DNA of 12,947 nucleotides from contig CAMJYF010000016.1 in NCBI GenBank assembly GCA_946409885.1, forward strand, positions 1 to 12,947. Direction: 5' to 3'. The translations under genes and the position numbers were made by a program. Below are positions 1-6,714 of the stretch, piece after piece; positions within the stretch are counted from its first letter, which is position 1, and the number at the start of each line of letters is the position of its first letter. Origin of the DNA: an uncultured Clostridia bacterium (GTDB lineage: Bacteria > Bacillota > Clostridia > Oscillospirales > Acutalibacteraceae). The notes beneath the pieces were generated by a model that saw nothing but the letters and a program-made list of their open reading frames with translations, did not search any database and had not been told where the DNA came from.

Positions 1-78
1 CGCACCGAAGGGCGGATTCTGGCCGTGTTTTTCCGCAACGCCGTACAACCGCCAGACGCCGTTCAGGGAAAGATTCAT
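1..78 (-). CDS. Glycoside hydrolase family 2-like protein, N-terminal fragment (runs off left edge)
   Basis: Only the first 26 codons are inside the window. They begin at an ATG on the minus strand at 78, and a good ribosome binding site (AAGGGGAG, complement of 84-91 region, about 8 nt upstream) supports this start. The peptide opens with MNLSLNGVWRLYGVAE. A start of the form L-N-G-x-W-x-L is typical of the sugar-binding jelly-roll domain that begins GH2 enzymes (beta-galactosidases, beta-glucuronidases, beta-mannosidases), and beta-mannosidases often start almost exactly this way. No signal peptide is present, so a cytoplasmic enzyme is likely. It follows the isomerase gene by 18 bp and is probably the last visible member of the leftward operon. 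The family call rests on one short motif; beta-mannosidase is the best guess only because an alpha-mannosidase-like GH92 lies in the same locus. Confidence 0.6.
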   Translation of the reverse strand, partial: MNLSLNGVWRLYGVAEKHGQNPPFGA

Positions 79-96
79 GCGTTCGCTCCCCTTTTC

Positions 97-858
97 TTAC
101 AGATTCTTCAGCACCCGCATGGCGGTAATCGCTTCCGAAGCGAAATCCTTGTTGCCGGCCTCCACGGAGCAGCGGGGGCAGCCGGCATATTCCAGCGCGT
201 CCACAAACGCTTTGTAATCATATTCCGCGGGGTCCTTCGGGAACACACGCTGAGAGGGCTCCGCGATATGGGAGTGGCCCAGCAGCCCCTTCAGATCCCG
301 GATATTGTCGATCCGTTCGACGATCTTCGCCATGTGGTACAGGTCCACCAGGCCCAGTACGTTGGGAAGGTTGGCCGCCGCGGCCAGCATCACGCCCTCC
401 TTGCCGGTGTTGATGATGTTGCAGTCGCACAGCGGCTCCACCACCACATTGATACCGTTTTGCGCCGCGAGGGGACCGGCAATCTCCCGCAGGAAACGCA
501 CCAGCTGCCGGAAGGCCTCGGCAAAGCTGAAGCCCTCCGGCACGCGCCTGGCGCCGCCGGAACCGAAGACCACCGTTTTCAGGCCGATGGCCGCGCCCCG
601 TTCCATGCCGCGGCCCACATACCGCCGCAGCGCGTCTTCATCCACCGTCTCCCCCGTCAGCTTCAACGAACCGGGGATAAAGCAGTTGGCGCTTTCGCAG
701 GGGATGGCGCTTTCTTTCAGCGCCGCGGCAAAGGCGTCATATTCCGTGCCGTCGTCGCGGGCCAGCATATCGAACGCGGTCTCCACATAGTCCGCGCCGG
801 CCAGCTCCGCCAGCCTGATCTCATGGGCGTCGCCGCCGATACAGAATCCGAATTTCAT
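97..858 (-). CDS. Sugar phosphate isomerase/epimerase, xylose-isomerase-like TIM barrel
   Basis: This 253-residue protein has the length and pattern of the AP endonuclease 2/xylose isomerase-like TIM-barrel family (D-tagatose 3-epimerase, IolE, IolI and hydroxypyruvate isomerase relatives). Members use a divalent metal to interconvert ketoses or to isomerise or dehydrate sugar derivatives. The four expected metal ligands can be placed: E141 in VVVEPLC, D172 in LVDLYHM, H197 in GHSHIAEP and E233 in SVEAG. The spacing matches the tagatose-epimerase group, and HIAEPSQR resembles its conserved segment. It has no signal peptide, so it is cytoplasmic. The start at 858 has a strong GGAGG 6 nt upstream. 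It lies about 100 bp downstream of the serine hydrolase gene, across a gap with an inverted repeat. The exact substrate cannot be read from sequence; processing a monosaccharide released by the neighbouring glycosidases is inference. Confidence 0.85.
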   Translation of the reverse strand: MKFGFCIGGDAHEIRLAELAGADYVETAFDMLARDDGTEYDAFAAALKESAIPCESANCFIPGSLKLTGETVDEDALRRYVGRGMERGAAIGLKTVVFGSGGARRVPEGFSFAEAFRQLVRFLREIAGPLAAQNGINVVVEPLCDCNIINTGKEGVMLAAAANLPNVLGLVDLYHMAKIVERIDNIRDLKGLLGHSHIAEPSQRVFPKDPAEYDYKAFVDALEYAGCPRCSVEAGNKDFASEAITAMRVLKNL

Positions 859-897
859 GGGTAACCTCCGTTATAACAAGATAGTTCTATTTTTTGT

Positions 898-913
898 CAA
901 AGCGATCACCGGT
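898..913. promoter_or_regulatory. Possible regulator-binding element, copy 1 (CAAAGCGA plus ACCGGT)
   Basis: On the plus strand this reads CAAAGCGA, two bases, then ACCGGT. The same two blocks occur in the control region at 3141-3153, where they overlap by one base, so the copies differ by a 3-bp insertion. Both copies sit upstream of minus-strand genes and in the same orientation. It may be a binding site for a locus regulator. Only two copies are seen, so this is tentative. Confidence 0.3.
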
Positions 914-924
914 ACAGGTGATCG
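903..924. repeat. Perfect 8-bp inverted repeat in the intergenic gap between serine hydrolase and isomerase genes
   Basis: The arms CGATCACC (903-910) and GGTGATCG (917-924) are perfect reverse complements around a 6-base loop, GGTACA. On neither strand is the hairpin followed by a T-run, so it does not look like an intrinsic terminator. It lies in the 106-bp gap (859-964), the only real gap inside the leftward gene set. It could be an operator, an mRNA-stabilising or processing hairpin, or an attenuator. It overlaps the CAAAGCGA/ACCGGT element. A TTGACA-like box (complement of 895-900) follows on the minus strand, but no well-placed -10 box was found. Confidence 0.6.
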
Positions 925-964
925 GAAGAATCGTGTTGATGGAAAAGGACGCGGGATCGTAACT

Positions 965-1852
965 TCACACTGCGCCGTACCGCTCGTCCAGCAGACGGCA
1001 GTAGGCCGAAAGCAGCCTGTCGTTGCGTTTTCCCTTGTCGTCCGGGGCGGCGCAGCCGTGCCACGCGGCGGCGGAGGGCCGCTGCCGGGAGAAGGCCACG
1101 CACTGGCCTCTGGCGCCGGTTTTCAGGTAGATATCGGTATCGCGGAAGCGGGTGCAGGCGTAATCGTTTTCCATGGCCGCATTGATCCACCGCTCGGAAA
1201 TGATCTGTTGGTCTTCATACCGTCCGTTAAGGGCGTAGGCATACCCCAGCTTTACCACGTCGTCGGCGCGGGCGAAAAAGCCGCCCCCGGCGATGGGATG
1301 CCCCTGCGGGCATTTTGCCATGGCCCACTGGCGAAAGCCCAGCGGATCGAAGACGTTCTTTTTCAGAAAAACGTCGGCCGTCTCGCCCGTCACCTGCGCG
1401 ATCACCCGGGAAAGCAGATAATAGGCCGCGTCGGAATAGCGGTAAAAGGTCCCCGGCGCGTGGGTGAGCTTCAGCGACAGCACATAGCCCAGGAAATCAT
1501 CGCCGATCAAGGGCGCGCTTTCGTCGTTATCCACACCGTAGGGGACCTCCTCCATCCCCGTTTGATGCCGCAGCGCGTCGCGCACGGTCACCTTTTCCCA
1601 GCCGGGATCGTAACCTGCCGGCTTGATACTGTCCGGGAAAACGGCGCCGATAGTCGTATCGGTGGAAAGCATTCCCCGGTCGCAGAGGATGCCGATGGCC
1701 GTGGCGATAAAAAATTTGGTGGTGGAATGGCCGTTATTGGCGTTATTGGCGCAGGGATGCCGCCAGAACTCCGTCCCCTGCGGCGTGATCACCGCCGCGT
1801 CGTACATGGGGGCCCATTCGTCCAGTACCGCCCGGAACAGCGCGTTGCTCAT
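965..1852 (-). CDS. Serine hydrolase of the beta-lactamase / penicillin-binding-protein-like esterase fold
   Basis: This 295-residue protein has the main motifs of the class C beta-lactamase/DD-peptidase/EstB-type fold. The nucleophile motif SxxK is S43-T-T-K46. The second motif is Y139-S-D141 in YSDAAYYLLSRV, where many relatives have YxN. K244-T-G246 and W264-H-G266 are candidates for the third box. HQTGMEEV near residues 96-103 matches the HxSG(M) segment common in this family. It lacks a signal peptide, unlike cell-wall enzymes, so it is more likely a cytoplasmic esterase or deacylase acting on glycan acyl groups than an antibiotic resistance enzyme (inference). Start choice: the ATG at 1852 overlaps the stop of the preceding gene as ATGA and has GGGTGG about 7 nt upstream; an ATG 8 codons earlier is less likely. 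Translation is probably coupled to the glycosidase before it. Confidence 0.82.
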   Translation of the reverse strand: MSNALFRAVLDEWAPMYDAAVITPQGTEFWRHPCANNANNGHSTTKFFIATAIGILCDRGMLSTDTTIGAVFPDSIKPAGYDPGWEKVTVRDALRHQTGMEEVPYGVDNDESAPLIGDDFLGYVLSLKLTHAPGTFYRYSDAAYYLLSRVIAQVTGETADVFLKKNVFDPLGFRQWAMAKCPQGHPIAGGGFFARADDVVKLGYAYALNGRYEDQQIISERWINAAMENDYACTRFRDTDIYLKTGARGQCVAFSRQRPSAAAWHGCAAPDDKGKRNDRLLSAYCRLLDERYGAV

Positions 1853-3096
1853 TGCTTTTCCACCCTTTCCATCCATTTGATCCGGCCAAAGGCCTTCTGC
1901 ACCGCGTAGAACGATGGCTTGGGCCTGTCGTCCGCGTCCACCAGCCCCCAGCGGGTTTCCGTGGGGCAGTCCTCCTGCCCGCAGACGTGGCAGCTGCGCG
2001 GGTCCTTCCAGCAGTAGATGATCGCGCCGCAGACAAAGGGGATATCATACAGCCGCTGCAGGATATCCCGGTAAAAATCCCCCTGGCCCTGCGGCGTGTG
2101 AGGATAGCCGGGGATCTTGGTGACGGCGGGCAGCTCGCAGTAGAGGTGGTTGGTCAGGTCGCTGCGGAACAAGAGGTTATAATAGCGGGAGGGATCGTTG
2201 CCGCAGACGTACTTTACGTGCTTTCGGAAATGCGCCGGCAGATTGTCCACAAACTGTTCGATGTGGGCCTTTGCGTCTTTTTCGTCCTCTGCGCCGTAGC
2301 GGTTGAGGACGTCCCGCTTTTCCCGCTTCGTTTTCGGCGCGCCGCCGCTGATGTAGCCGAACTCCTGCAGCAGGATCGGCTTTTTCGTCAGCGCCCACAG
2401 ATAGCGGAGAATAGCGTCGAACATCCACATCGCGCCGGGGGCATAGTCGAAGCACCCCAGATAGATATCCACGCCGATGTAATCGCAGTACTGAAAATAC
2501 GGACGCATCCTGGCGTGCAGATCCGCGCCGGGGCCGCCGGAATTGTACCCGATCAGTTTATCCCCCCGGATGGGATAAAGGGCCTCCAGCTGCACGCCGA
2601 TAAACCGCGCCGCCTCCTCAAGGTTCAGCGGCAGCGTAAAATGGGGCAGGCCCATCTCGTTGGTGACCTGGAAACCGGCCACCAGATCCCCCAGGTCTTG
2701 CAGCAAAAAGCGGGCGATCTCCCGCACGCGGTCCTCCCCCTCCGGGGTACGCACGTCGATGCCGCAGTCAAAATAATCCTTCGGGTAGGGGGTGACGGCC
2801 ATCACTTTGATACCGCGCTCCGCGTAGCCCCGGCAGCGCTCTTTGAAGCCGAGATAGTACGGGCTGAGGGAGCCATCCTTTTCAAAGGGAAAGCTGATAT
2901 CAATGCGGATCCATCCGATATTGGCCTCTTTCAGCTGATCGTAATGCTCGTTGGGGTGGCACACGCCCCGGAGAAAGCCCCGGCGGCGCATCTCTCTGAC
3001 GGCGTCGTTGGTCTGTCTGACAAAAAAAGATTTCGCGATGTTCAGGGGGATGTATTTCAGACCGTATTCGATCTGGTCTTTCACAAACTGTTCCAT
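1849..3096 (-). CDS. Putative glycoside hydrolase, clan GH-A-type TIM barrel (family not assigned)
   Basis: This 415-residue protein looks like a retaining clan-A glycosidase. Its N-E pair (N146-E147 in GFQVTNEMGLP) is the usual strand-4 acid/base. E245 in ILLQEFGYIS, preceded by the YIGVDIYLG strand, is the likely strand-7 nucleophile. W363 in IIYCWKDP fits the conserved strand-8 tryptophan, and the end (WGLVDADDRPKPSFYAVQKAF) matches the barrel-closing segment seen in GH2/GH5-like enzymes. It has no signal peptide or accessory domain. An insertion between residues about 250 and 355 and a cysteine cluster (C362, C369, C372, C377) after strand 8 are unusual. Start choice: the ATG at 3096 has AAGGAG 8 nt upstream; the longer frame to 3201 would begin upstream of the predicted promoter. 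It is the first gene of the leftward operon. Substrate is unknown; a beta-linked sugar is usual for this clan. Confidence 0.75.
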   Translation of the reverse strand: MEQFVKDQIEYGLKYIPLNIAKSFFVRQTNDAVREMRRRGFLRGVCHPNEHYDQLKEANIGWIRIDISFPFEKDGSLSPYYLGFKERCRGYAERGIKVMAVTPYPKDYFDCGIDVRTPEGEDRVREIARFLLQDLGDLVAGFQVTNEMGLPHFTLPLNLEEAARFIGVQLEALYPIRGDKLIGYNSGGPGADLHARMRPYFQYCDYIGVDIYLGCFDYAPGAMWMFDAILRYLWALTKKPILLQEFGYISGGAPKTKREKRDVLNRYGAEDEKDAKAHIEQFVDNLPAHFRKHVKYVCGNDPSRYYNLLFRSDLTNHLYCELPAVTKIPGYPHTPQGQGDFYRDILQRLYDIPFVCGAIIYCWKDPRSCHVCGQEDCPTETRWGLVDADDRPKPSFYAVQKAFGRIKWMERVEKQ

Positions 3097-3133
3097 GGGC
3101 GCGGCTCCTTTTCTTTCTGCATAGTTATTTATC

Positions 3134-3162
3134 ATAATAACAAAGCGACCGGTTTTTTTCAA
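3134..3162 (-). promoter_or_regulatory. Predicted sigma-A promoter for the leftward operon
   Basis: Read on the minus strand, a -35 box TTGAAA (complement of 3157-3162) is followed by a 17-bp spacer and a -10 box TATTAT (complement of 3134-3139). Both differ from consensus by one base and the spacing is ideal. Transcription would begin near 3127, giving a leader of about 30 nt that contains the AAGGAG site of the glycosidase gene. The spacer contains the CAAAGCGA/ACCGGT element, so a protein bound there would be expected to repress. Confidence 0.7.
3141..3153. promoter_or_regulatory. Possible regulator-binding element, copy 2 (CAAAGCGACCGGT)
   Basis: CAAAGCGA is directly followed by CCGGT (ACCGGT if the shared A is counted). 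It lies inside the spacer of the leftward promoter. The same two blocks, separated by two extra bases between them, occur at 898-913. The position within a promoter makes an operator role plausible. It is not a complete palindrome, although ACCGGT itself is. Confidence 0.3.
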
Positions 3163-3232
3163 GGAACAAAACGCTAAAGTTGCCTTATTATTTTTGTGCA
3201 TTTGTACATATCTATTTTTTATTGTTTTTTCA

Positions 3233-3261
3233 TTGACAAAGTTAGGGAAAGAATTTACAAT
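3233..3261 (+). promoter_or_regulatory. Strong predicted sigma-A promoter for the rightward operon
   Basis: A perfect TTGACA (3233-3238) is separated by exactly 17 bp from TACAAT (3256-3261), one base from TATAAT. This is the best promoter seen in the window. Transcription should begin near 3268, giving a leader of about 63 nt before the first gene at 3331. The leader has only a weak 4-bp stem (GCGG 3272-3275 with CCGC 3284-3287) and then AAAGGAGA, the ribosome binding site. The two -35 boxes of the divergent promoters are about 70 bp apart. The region between them is AT-rich and includes ATTTGTAC (3200-3207), which resembles a half-site of AraR-type GntR operators but lacks the mirror half. 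Confidence 0.82.
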
Positions 3262-3330
3262 GGATAGGAATGCGGTGGAACGTCCGCTGAATCATACTTC
3301 ATTTTTTGTCGCGGCAAAGGAGAAAGCAAT

Positions 3331-5517
3331 ATGTTTCTCAGAAGCAGAACAGAGGAAAGAACAGGGTTCCAGAACGGCGCGATGCCGGTGGACGGTATCG
3401 ACTGCCAGTGCGATTTTGCCATGGTATACCGCTTTGACGCCACCACGGCGGAGCGGATCAGGTGCTACCGGGAGAAGGGCTACGTGATCCATCTGATGAC
3501 GGGCATCTCCTGGGGCCATTATACGGATTATCTGGACGGCGAATTTGACGGCCGCCCCCACTGGGACGAGGCCCAGACAGACCGCTTCGGCAACCAGATC
3601 CTGCACAGCCCGCGGGTGCCCTACATGGTGCCCACCGTCTCCTTCTGCGATTACATGACGGAAAAGCTGAAGGGCATTGTGGACCTGGGCGTGGAAGCCA
3701 TCCATGTGGAGGAGCCGGAATTCTGGGACAGGGCCGGGTATTCGGAGGCGTTCCAAAGAGAATACGAGCTGTATTACCGCGCCCCCTGGCAGCCGCCCCA
3801 TGAAAGCGTGGACGCACGCTTTCGCTGCGCGAAGCTGAAAGCCTATCTCTTTACCCGCGCCATCGACCGGATCAGTTCCGCATTGAAGGAATACGCCTTG
3901 GTAAAGTACGGCAAAAAGCTGCGCTTTTACGTGCCCACCCACAGCCTGGTGAACTACACCCAGTGGAAGATCGTCAGCCCCGAGGGTAGGCTGGCGGACA
4001 TCCCTGCCGTGGATGGCTGCATCGCGCAGGTGTGGACCGGCACCGCCAGGGAAAAGAACTGGTTCAACGGCGATTACCGGGAGCGCACCTTTGAGACCGC
4101 CTATCTGGAATACGGCGTGATGCAGGAGCTGGTGAAGGGCACCGGCCGTCAGATGTGGTTCCTGCACGACCCCATTGAGGACAACCCGGGCTTTGACTGG
4201 AACGACTACCGGAAAAACTACCTCTGCACGGTGGCCGCGTCGCTTTTGCACCCCAAGGTGAATACCTATGAGATCTGCCCGTGGCCCAACCGGGTGTTCA
4301 CGGAAAAATATCCCCGCAACGACCCCGCCGGGGAGCCCATTCCGGCGGAATACGCCACGCTGCTGAACAATATGTTCCAGACGTTGGGCACGCTGGAGGG
4401 CGGAAAAGAGGACAACAGACTGCGGGTGGGCATCCTCACCGGCGACAGCCAGCTGTGCCAGCGGGCTTACCCTGACAGCGAATTCAGCGAAGCGGCAAAG
4501 GAAGTGACCGGCACGGTGCTGATCGATCCCACTGAGCTGCTGGACGCCTTCCGCGAAAAGCTCTTTTCAAAGGGAGAAGCGGAGCGGGAGCTGATGCTGC
4601 GGTATATGGAATCCTCCGCCTTTCCGGCGTTTTATTCGCTGGCGCTGCCGCTGCTGAAATACGGCGTGCCGGTGCGCCCCGTGCTGGCGGACAACACCCG
4701 CCGCTACGCCGGGTATCTGGACGACTACGACGTGCTGGTGATGAGCTACGAATACATGAAGCCCGATTCGCCGGACGTGAACGCCTCGCTGGCCGAATGG
4801 GTCAAAAAGGGCGGCACGCTGCTCTACGTGGGCGATGGCTTTGACCCCTACCACCGCGTGAACAACTGGTGGACAGGGCACTATGAGACCCCCGCCGACC
4901 ATCTGCTGGCCATGCTGGGGACCGACCCCGGCGAAAAGGGCGTCGTTTCCTGCGGTAAGGGAACGGTGGCGGTATGGAAGACCAACCCCTGCCTGTTCAG
5001 CTTCAGCAAAGAGAACGCCGACGCTTTCCGCGCCTTCTTTACGCAGGCCGTTGCCGCCGCGGGAAAGTCGGTAACGTTCCGCAATCATCTTTCCATCGCG
5101 CGGCCGCCCTACGTGATCGCCGCTGTGATGGACGAGAGCTGCGGCAGCGAGCCCCTGACGCTGAAAGGATCTTTTGTGGATATGTTCTCCCCCGCTTTCG
5201 ATCTGCTGACGGAAAAGACCGTCCGCCCCGGCGAACAGACCATGCTGTGCGACCTGTCGTATTTTGACAAAGCGGAGCCCCAGGTGATCGGCACCTCCGT
5301 CCGCGTCAACGCCATGGAACGGGACGGGGACGGGCTGCACCTGAACGTGCGCGGCGCGGGCAATTTTACGGCCCGCCTGCGGCTGCTGCTGCCCTTTGTG
5401 CCGGAGAAGGCGCTGATCGACGGGCAGCCCTGCGAACTTGCCTATGACAAAGCCACCGCCACCGCGCTGCTGACCTTTGCCAGCGTTACGGGCGAGAGGG
5501 AAATCGTTATTCAATAA
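3331..5517 (+). CDS. Large putative glycoside hydrolase-like protein: TIM barrel, amidotransferase-like domain, beta C-terminus; family not recognised
   Basis: I do not recognise a named family for this 728-residue protein. Residues about 20-350 look like a TIM barrel: alternating strands and helices, aromatic-rich loops, HVEEPEFW (125-132) with E127/E128 as candidate catalytic acids, D280 in FLHDPIED, and W318 in YEICPWPN. Residues about 364-580 look like a flavodoxin/glutamine-amidotransferase-like domain as in GH42 trimerisation domains: LRVGILTG, then YDVLVMSYE (466-474) and LAEWVKKGGTLLYVGDG (487-503). Residues about 600-728 are probably a C-terminal beta sandwich. This three-part order is the GH42/GH164-type layout. 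There is no signal peptide, so it is likely cytoplasmic. The start has AAAGGAGA 7 nt upstream and it is the first gene after the strong promoter, so it is probably the most expressed enzyme of the set. Catalytic activity and substrate are inference. Confidence 0.65.
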   Translation: MFLRSRTEERTGFQNGAMPVDGIDCQCDFAMVYRFDATTAERIRCYREKGYVIHLMTGISWGHYTDYLDGEFDGRPHWDEAQTDRFGNQILHSPRVPYMVPTVSFCDYMTEKLKGIVDLGVEAIHVEEPEFWDRAGYSEAFQREYELYYRAPWQPPHESVDARFRCAKLKAYLFTRAIDRISSALKEYALVKYGKKLRFYVPTHSLVNYTQWKIVSPEGRLADIPAVDGCIAQVWTGTAREKNWFNGDYRERTFETAYLEYGVMQELVKGTGRQMWFLHDPIEDNPGFDWNDYRKNYLCTVAASLLHPKVNTYEICPWPNRVFTEKYPRNDPAGEPIPAEYATLLNNMFQTLGTLEGGKEDNRLRVGILTGDSQLCQRAYPDSEFSEAAKEVTGTVLIDPTELLDAFREKLFSKGEAERELMLRYMESSAFPAFYSLALPLLKYGVPVRPVLADNTRRYAGYLDDYDVLVMSYEYMKPDSPDVNASLAEWVKKGGTLLYVGDGFDPYHRVNNWWTGHYETPADHLLAMLGTDPGEKGVVSCGKGTVAVWKTNPCLFSFSKENADAFRAFFTQAVAAAGKSVTFRNHLSIARPPYVIAAVMDESCGSEPLTLKGSFVDMFSPAFDLLTEKTVRPGEQTMLCDLSYFDKAEPQVIGTSVRVNAMERDGDGLHLNVRGAGNFTARLRLLLPFVPEKALIDGQPCELAYDKATATALLTFASVTGEREIVIQ

Positions 5518-5540
5518 AAATCATCAAGGGAGAAAGAAAG

Positions 5541-6710
5541 ATGGAAAGGATCATCGCTTTGCTGTTATCATTTTTCACCATCGTGCTGCAGTTCGGCGTA
5601 ACCGCCACCAACGACAATTACGAACAGAAAACCAACCTGCAGAAGGCGCTGGACGCGCTGAAAAATAAGGACGTCATCATCGCGGAATACCATGAGGGCG
5701 AACCCAGCGCGGACGTCTGGTCCCCGGAAGACGCGTTCTCACTTGAAAAAGAAACCGTCACGCTGTATAAGGAACCCGGCAAAGATTTTGTGATCCTGAA
5801 CCTGGCGGACATCCACTTTTCCGACTACGGCTACCGGGCCCTGTACTCCCTGGACGGGGAAATGATCATCAAACGCGCCGTGCTGGACGCCCAGCCGGAT
5901 CTGATCGTGCTTTCCGGCGATATCGTCTGCGGAGACGAGAACTCCACCATCTTTTCCATGGAGCGCATCACCGACCTGATGGAGAGCTTCGGCATCCCCT
6001 GGGCGCCGGTATTCGGCAACCATGACGACGAATCCAACTGCGACCTGAACTTTCTCAGCGATATCATGATGAGCAGCCCCCACTGCCTGATGAAAAAGGG
6101 CGACCCGGCCATGGGCGTGGGCAACTACATTGTCAACATCGCGGAGAAAAACGCGGACGGCACCGAAAAGGTCGTGGAATCTCTCATCTTTATGGACAGC
6201 CACCATTCCCAGCCCAACGAGCGGCAGATCGAATGGCTGCGCTGGGCGGCCGACGGCATCAACCGGGCAACGGACAACGGCGCGGAGATCTCCCTGTTCA
6301 TGCACATACCGATCCCCGAGTACCAGACCGCCTATGATGAGGCCTGGGACGAGGACGCCAAGAAATGGCGCGACGGCTACGGCGCCTACGGCGAGCTGCA
6401 CGAGACCATCTGCTGCGACCGGGACGGCGAGGGCAACCCCAAGGACATCGGCTTTTTCAGCGCAGTGAAAGAGACCGGCACCACCCGCTATATCTTCTGC
6501 AGCCACGACCATGCCAACGACTTTTCCATCGACTATCAGGGCGTGCGCCTTACCTACTGCATGAAGCTGGGCCGGGGGTCCGGTTACCACTTCGGCTTCA
6601 ACGGCGCTACCACCATCCGCGTGGGTGAACAGGGCGTGGCCCGCATCACCCACAAGACGGCCACCTACGGCCCGCTGCTGCCCATCGTGGATATCAATAC
6701 CGCGGAATAA
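5541..6710 (+). CDS. Calcineurin-like metallophosphoesterase with N-terminal export/anchor segment
   Basis: This 389-residue protein hydrolyses phosphomono- or diesters with a two-metal centre, as shown by the family motifs in order: D90-I-H92 (LADIHFSD), G126-D127 (VLSGDIVCGDE), G159-N-H-D162 (VFGNHDDE), H255 (FMHIPIPE) and S321-H-D-H324 (FCSHDHAND). The last motif has Ser where Gly is most common. This set resembles the Icc/purple-acid-phosphatase-like branch. Residues 4-22 form a hydrophobic stretch after a single Arg, which looks like a signal peptide or membrane anchor; there is no lipobox, and the start is fixed by AAGGGAG 8 nt upstream. The active domain begins near residue 83, and the linker from 23 to 82 has no clear domain. 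It is therefore probably outside the membrane, unlike the neighbouring hydrolases. It follows the previous gene by 23 bp. Removing phosphate from a glycan is possible but inferred from context only. Confidence 0.85.
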   Translation: MERIIALLLSFFTIVLQFGVTATNDNYEQKTNLQKALDALKNKDVIIAEYHEGEPSADVWSPEDAFSLEKETVTLYKEPGKDFVILNLADIHFSDYGYRALYSLDGEMIIKRAVLDAQPDLIVLSGDIVCGDENSTIFSMERITDLMESFGIPWAPVFGNHDDESNCDLNFLSDIMMSSPHCLMKKGDPAMGVGNYIVNIAEKNADGTEKVVESLIFMDSHHSQPNERQIEWLRWAADGINRATDNGAEISLFMHIPIPEYQTAYDEAWDEDAKKWRDGYGAYGELHETICCDRDGEGNPKDIGFFSAVKETGTTRYIFCSHDHANDFSIDYQGVRLTYCMKLGRGSGYHFGFNGATTIRVGEQGVARITHKTATYGPLLPIVDINTAE

Positions 6711-6714
6711 CCCC

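Noticed and set aside
25..864. Long plus-strand open frame opposite the first isomerase
   Set aside because: It lies wholly opposite a gene with clear family motifs. Its Arg/His/Gln-rich composition is typical of antisense shadows in GC-rich DNA.
871..900. TTGACA (complement of 895-900) with TTATAA (871-876) as a minus-strand promoter for the isomerase gene
   Set aside because: The 18-bp spacer is acceptable, but the start site would fall in the ribosome binding site, leaving about 6 nt of leader. Not credible without mapping data.
1852..3177. 441-codon plus-strand open frame opposite the clan-A glycosidase
   Set aside because: Low-complexity, His/Ala/Val-rich translation with no recognisable domain, opposite a gene with conserved motifs and a good ribosome binding site.
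3097..3201. Upstream extension of the clan-A glycosidase (35 extra residues)
   Set aside because: The longer start lies upstream of the predicted transcription start, has no ribosome binding site, and the extra residues look like translated AT-rich promoter DNA.
3200..3215. AraR-like operator beginning ATTTGTAC
   Set aside because: Only one half-site is present; the mirrored half is missing. Kept only as a weak candidate.
6625..6714. Upstream extension of the GH63-like gene overlapping the phosphoesterase gene
   Set aside because: The extra residues are Pro/Arg-rich out-of-frame translation of conserved phosphoesterase sequence. The ATG at 6715 gives a natural N-terminus.
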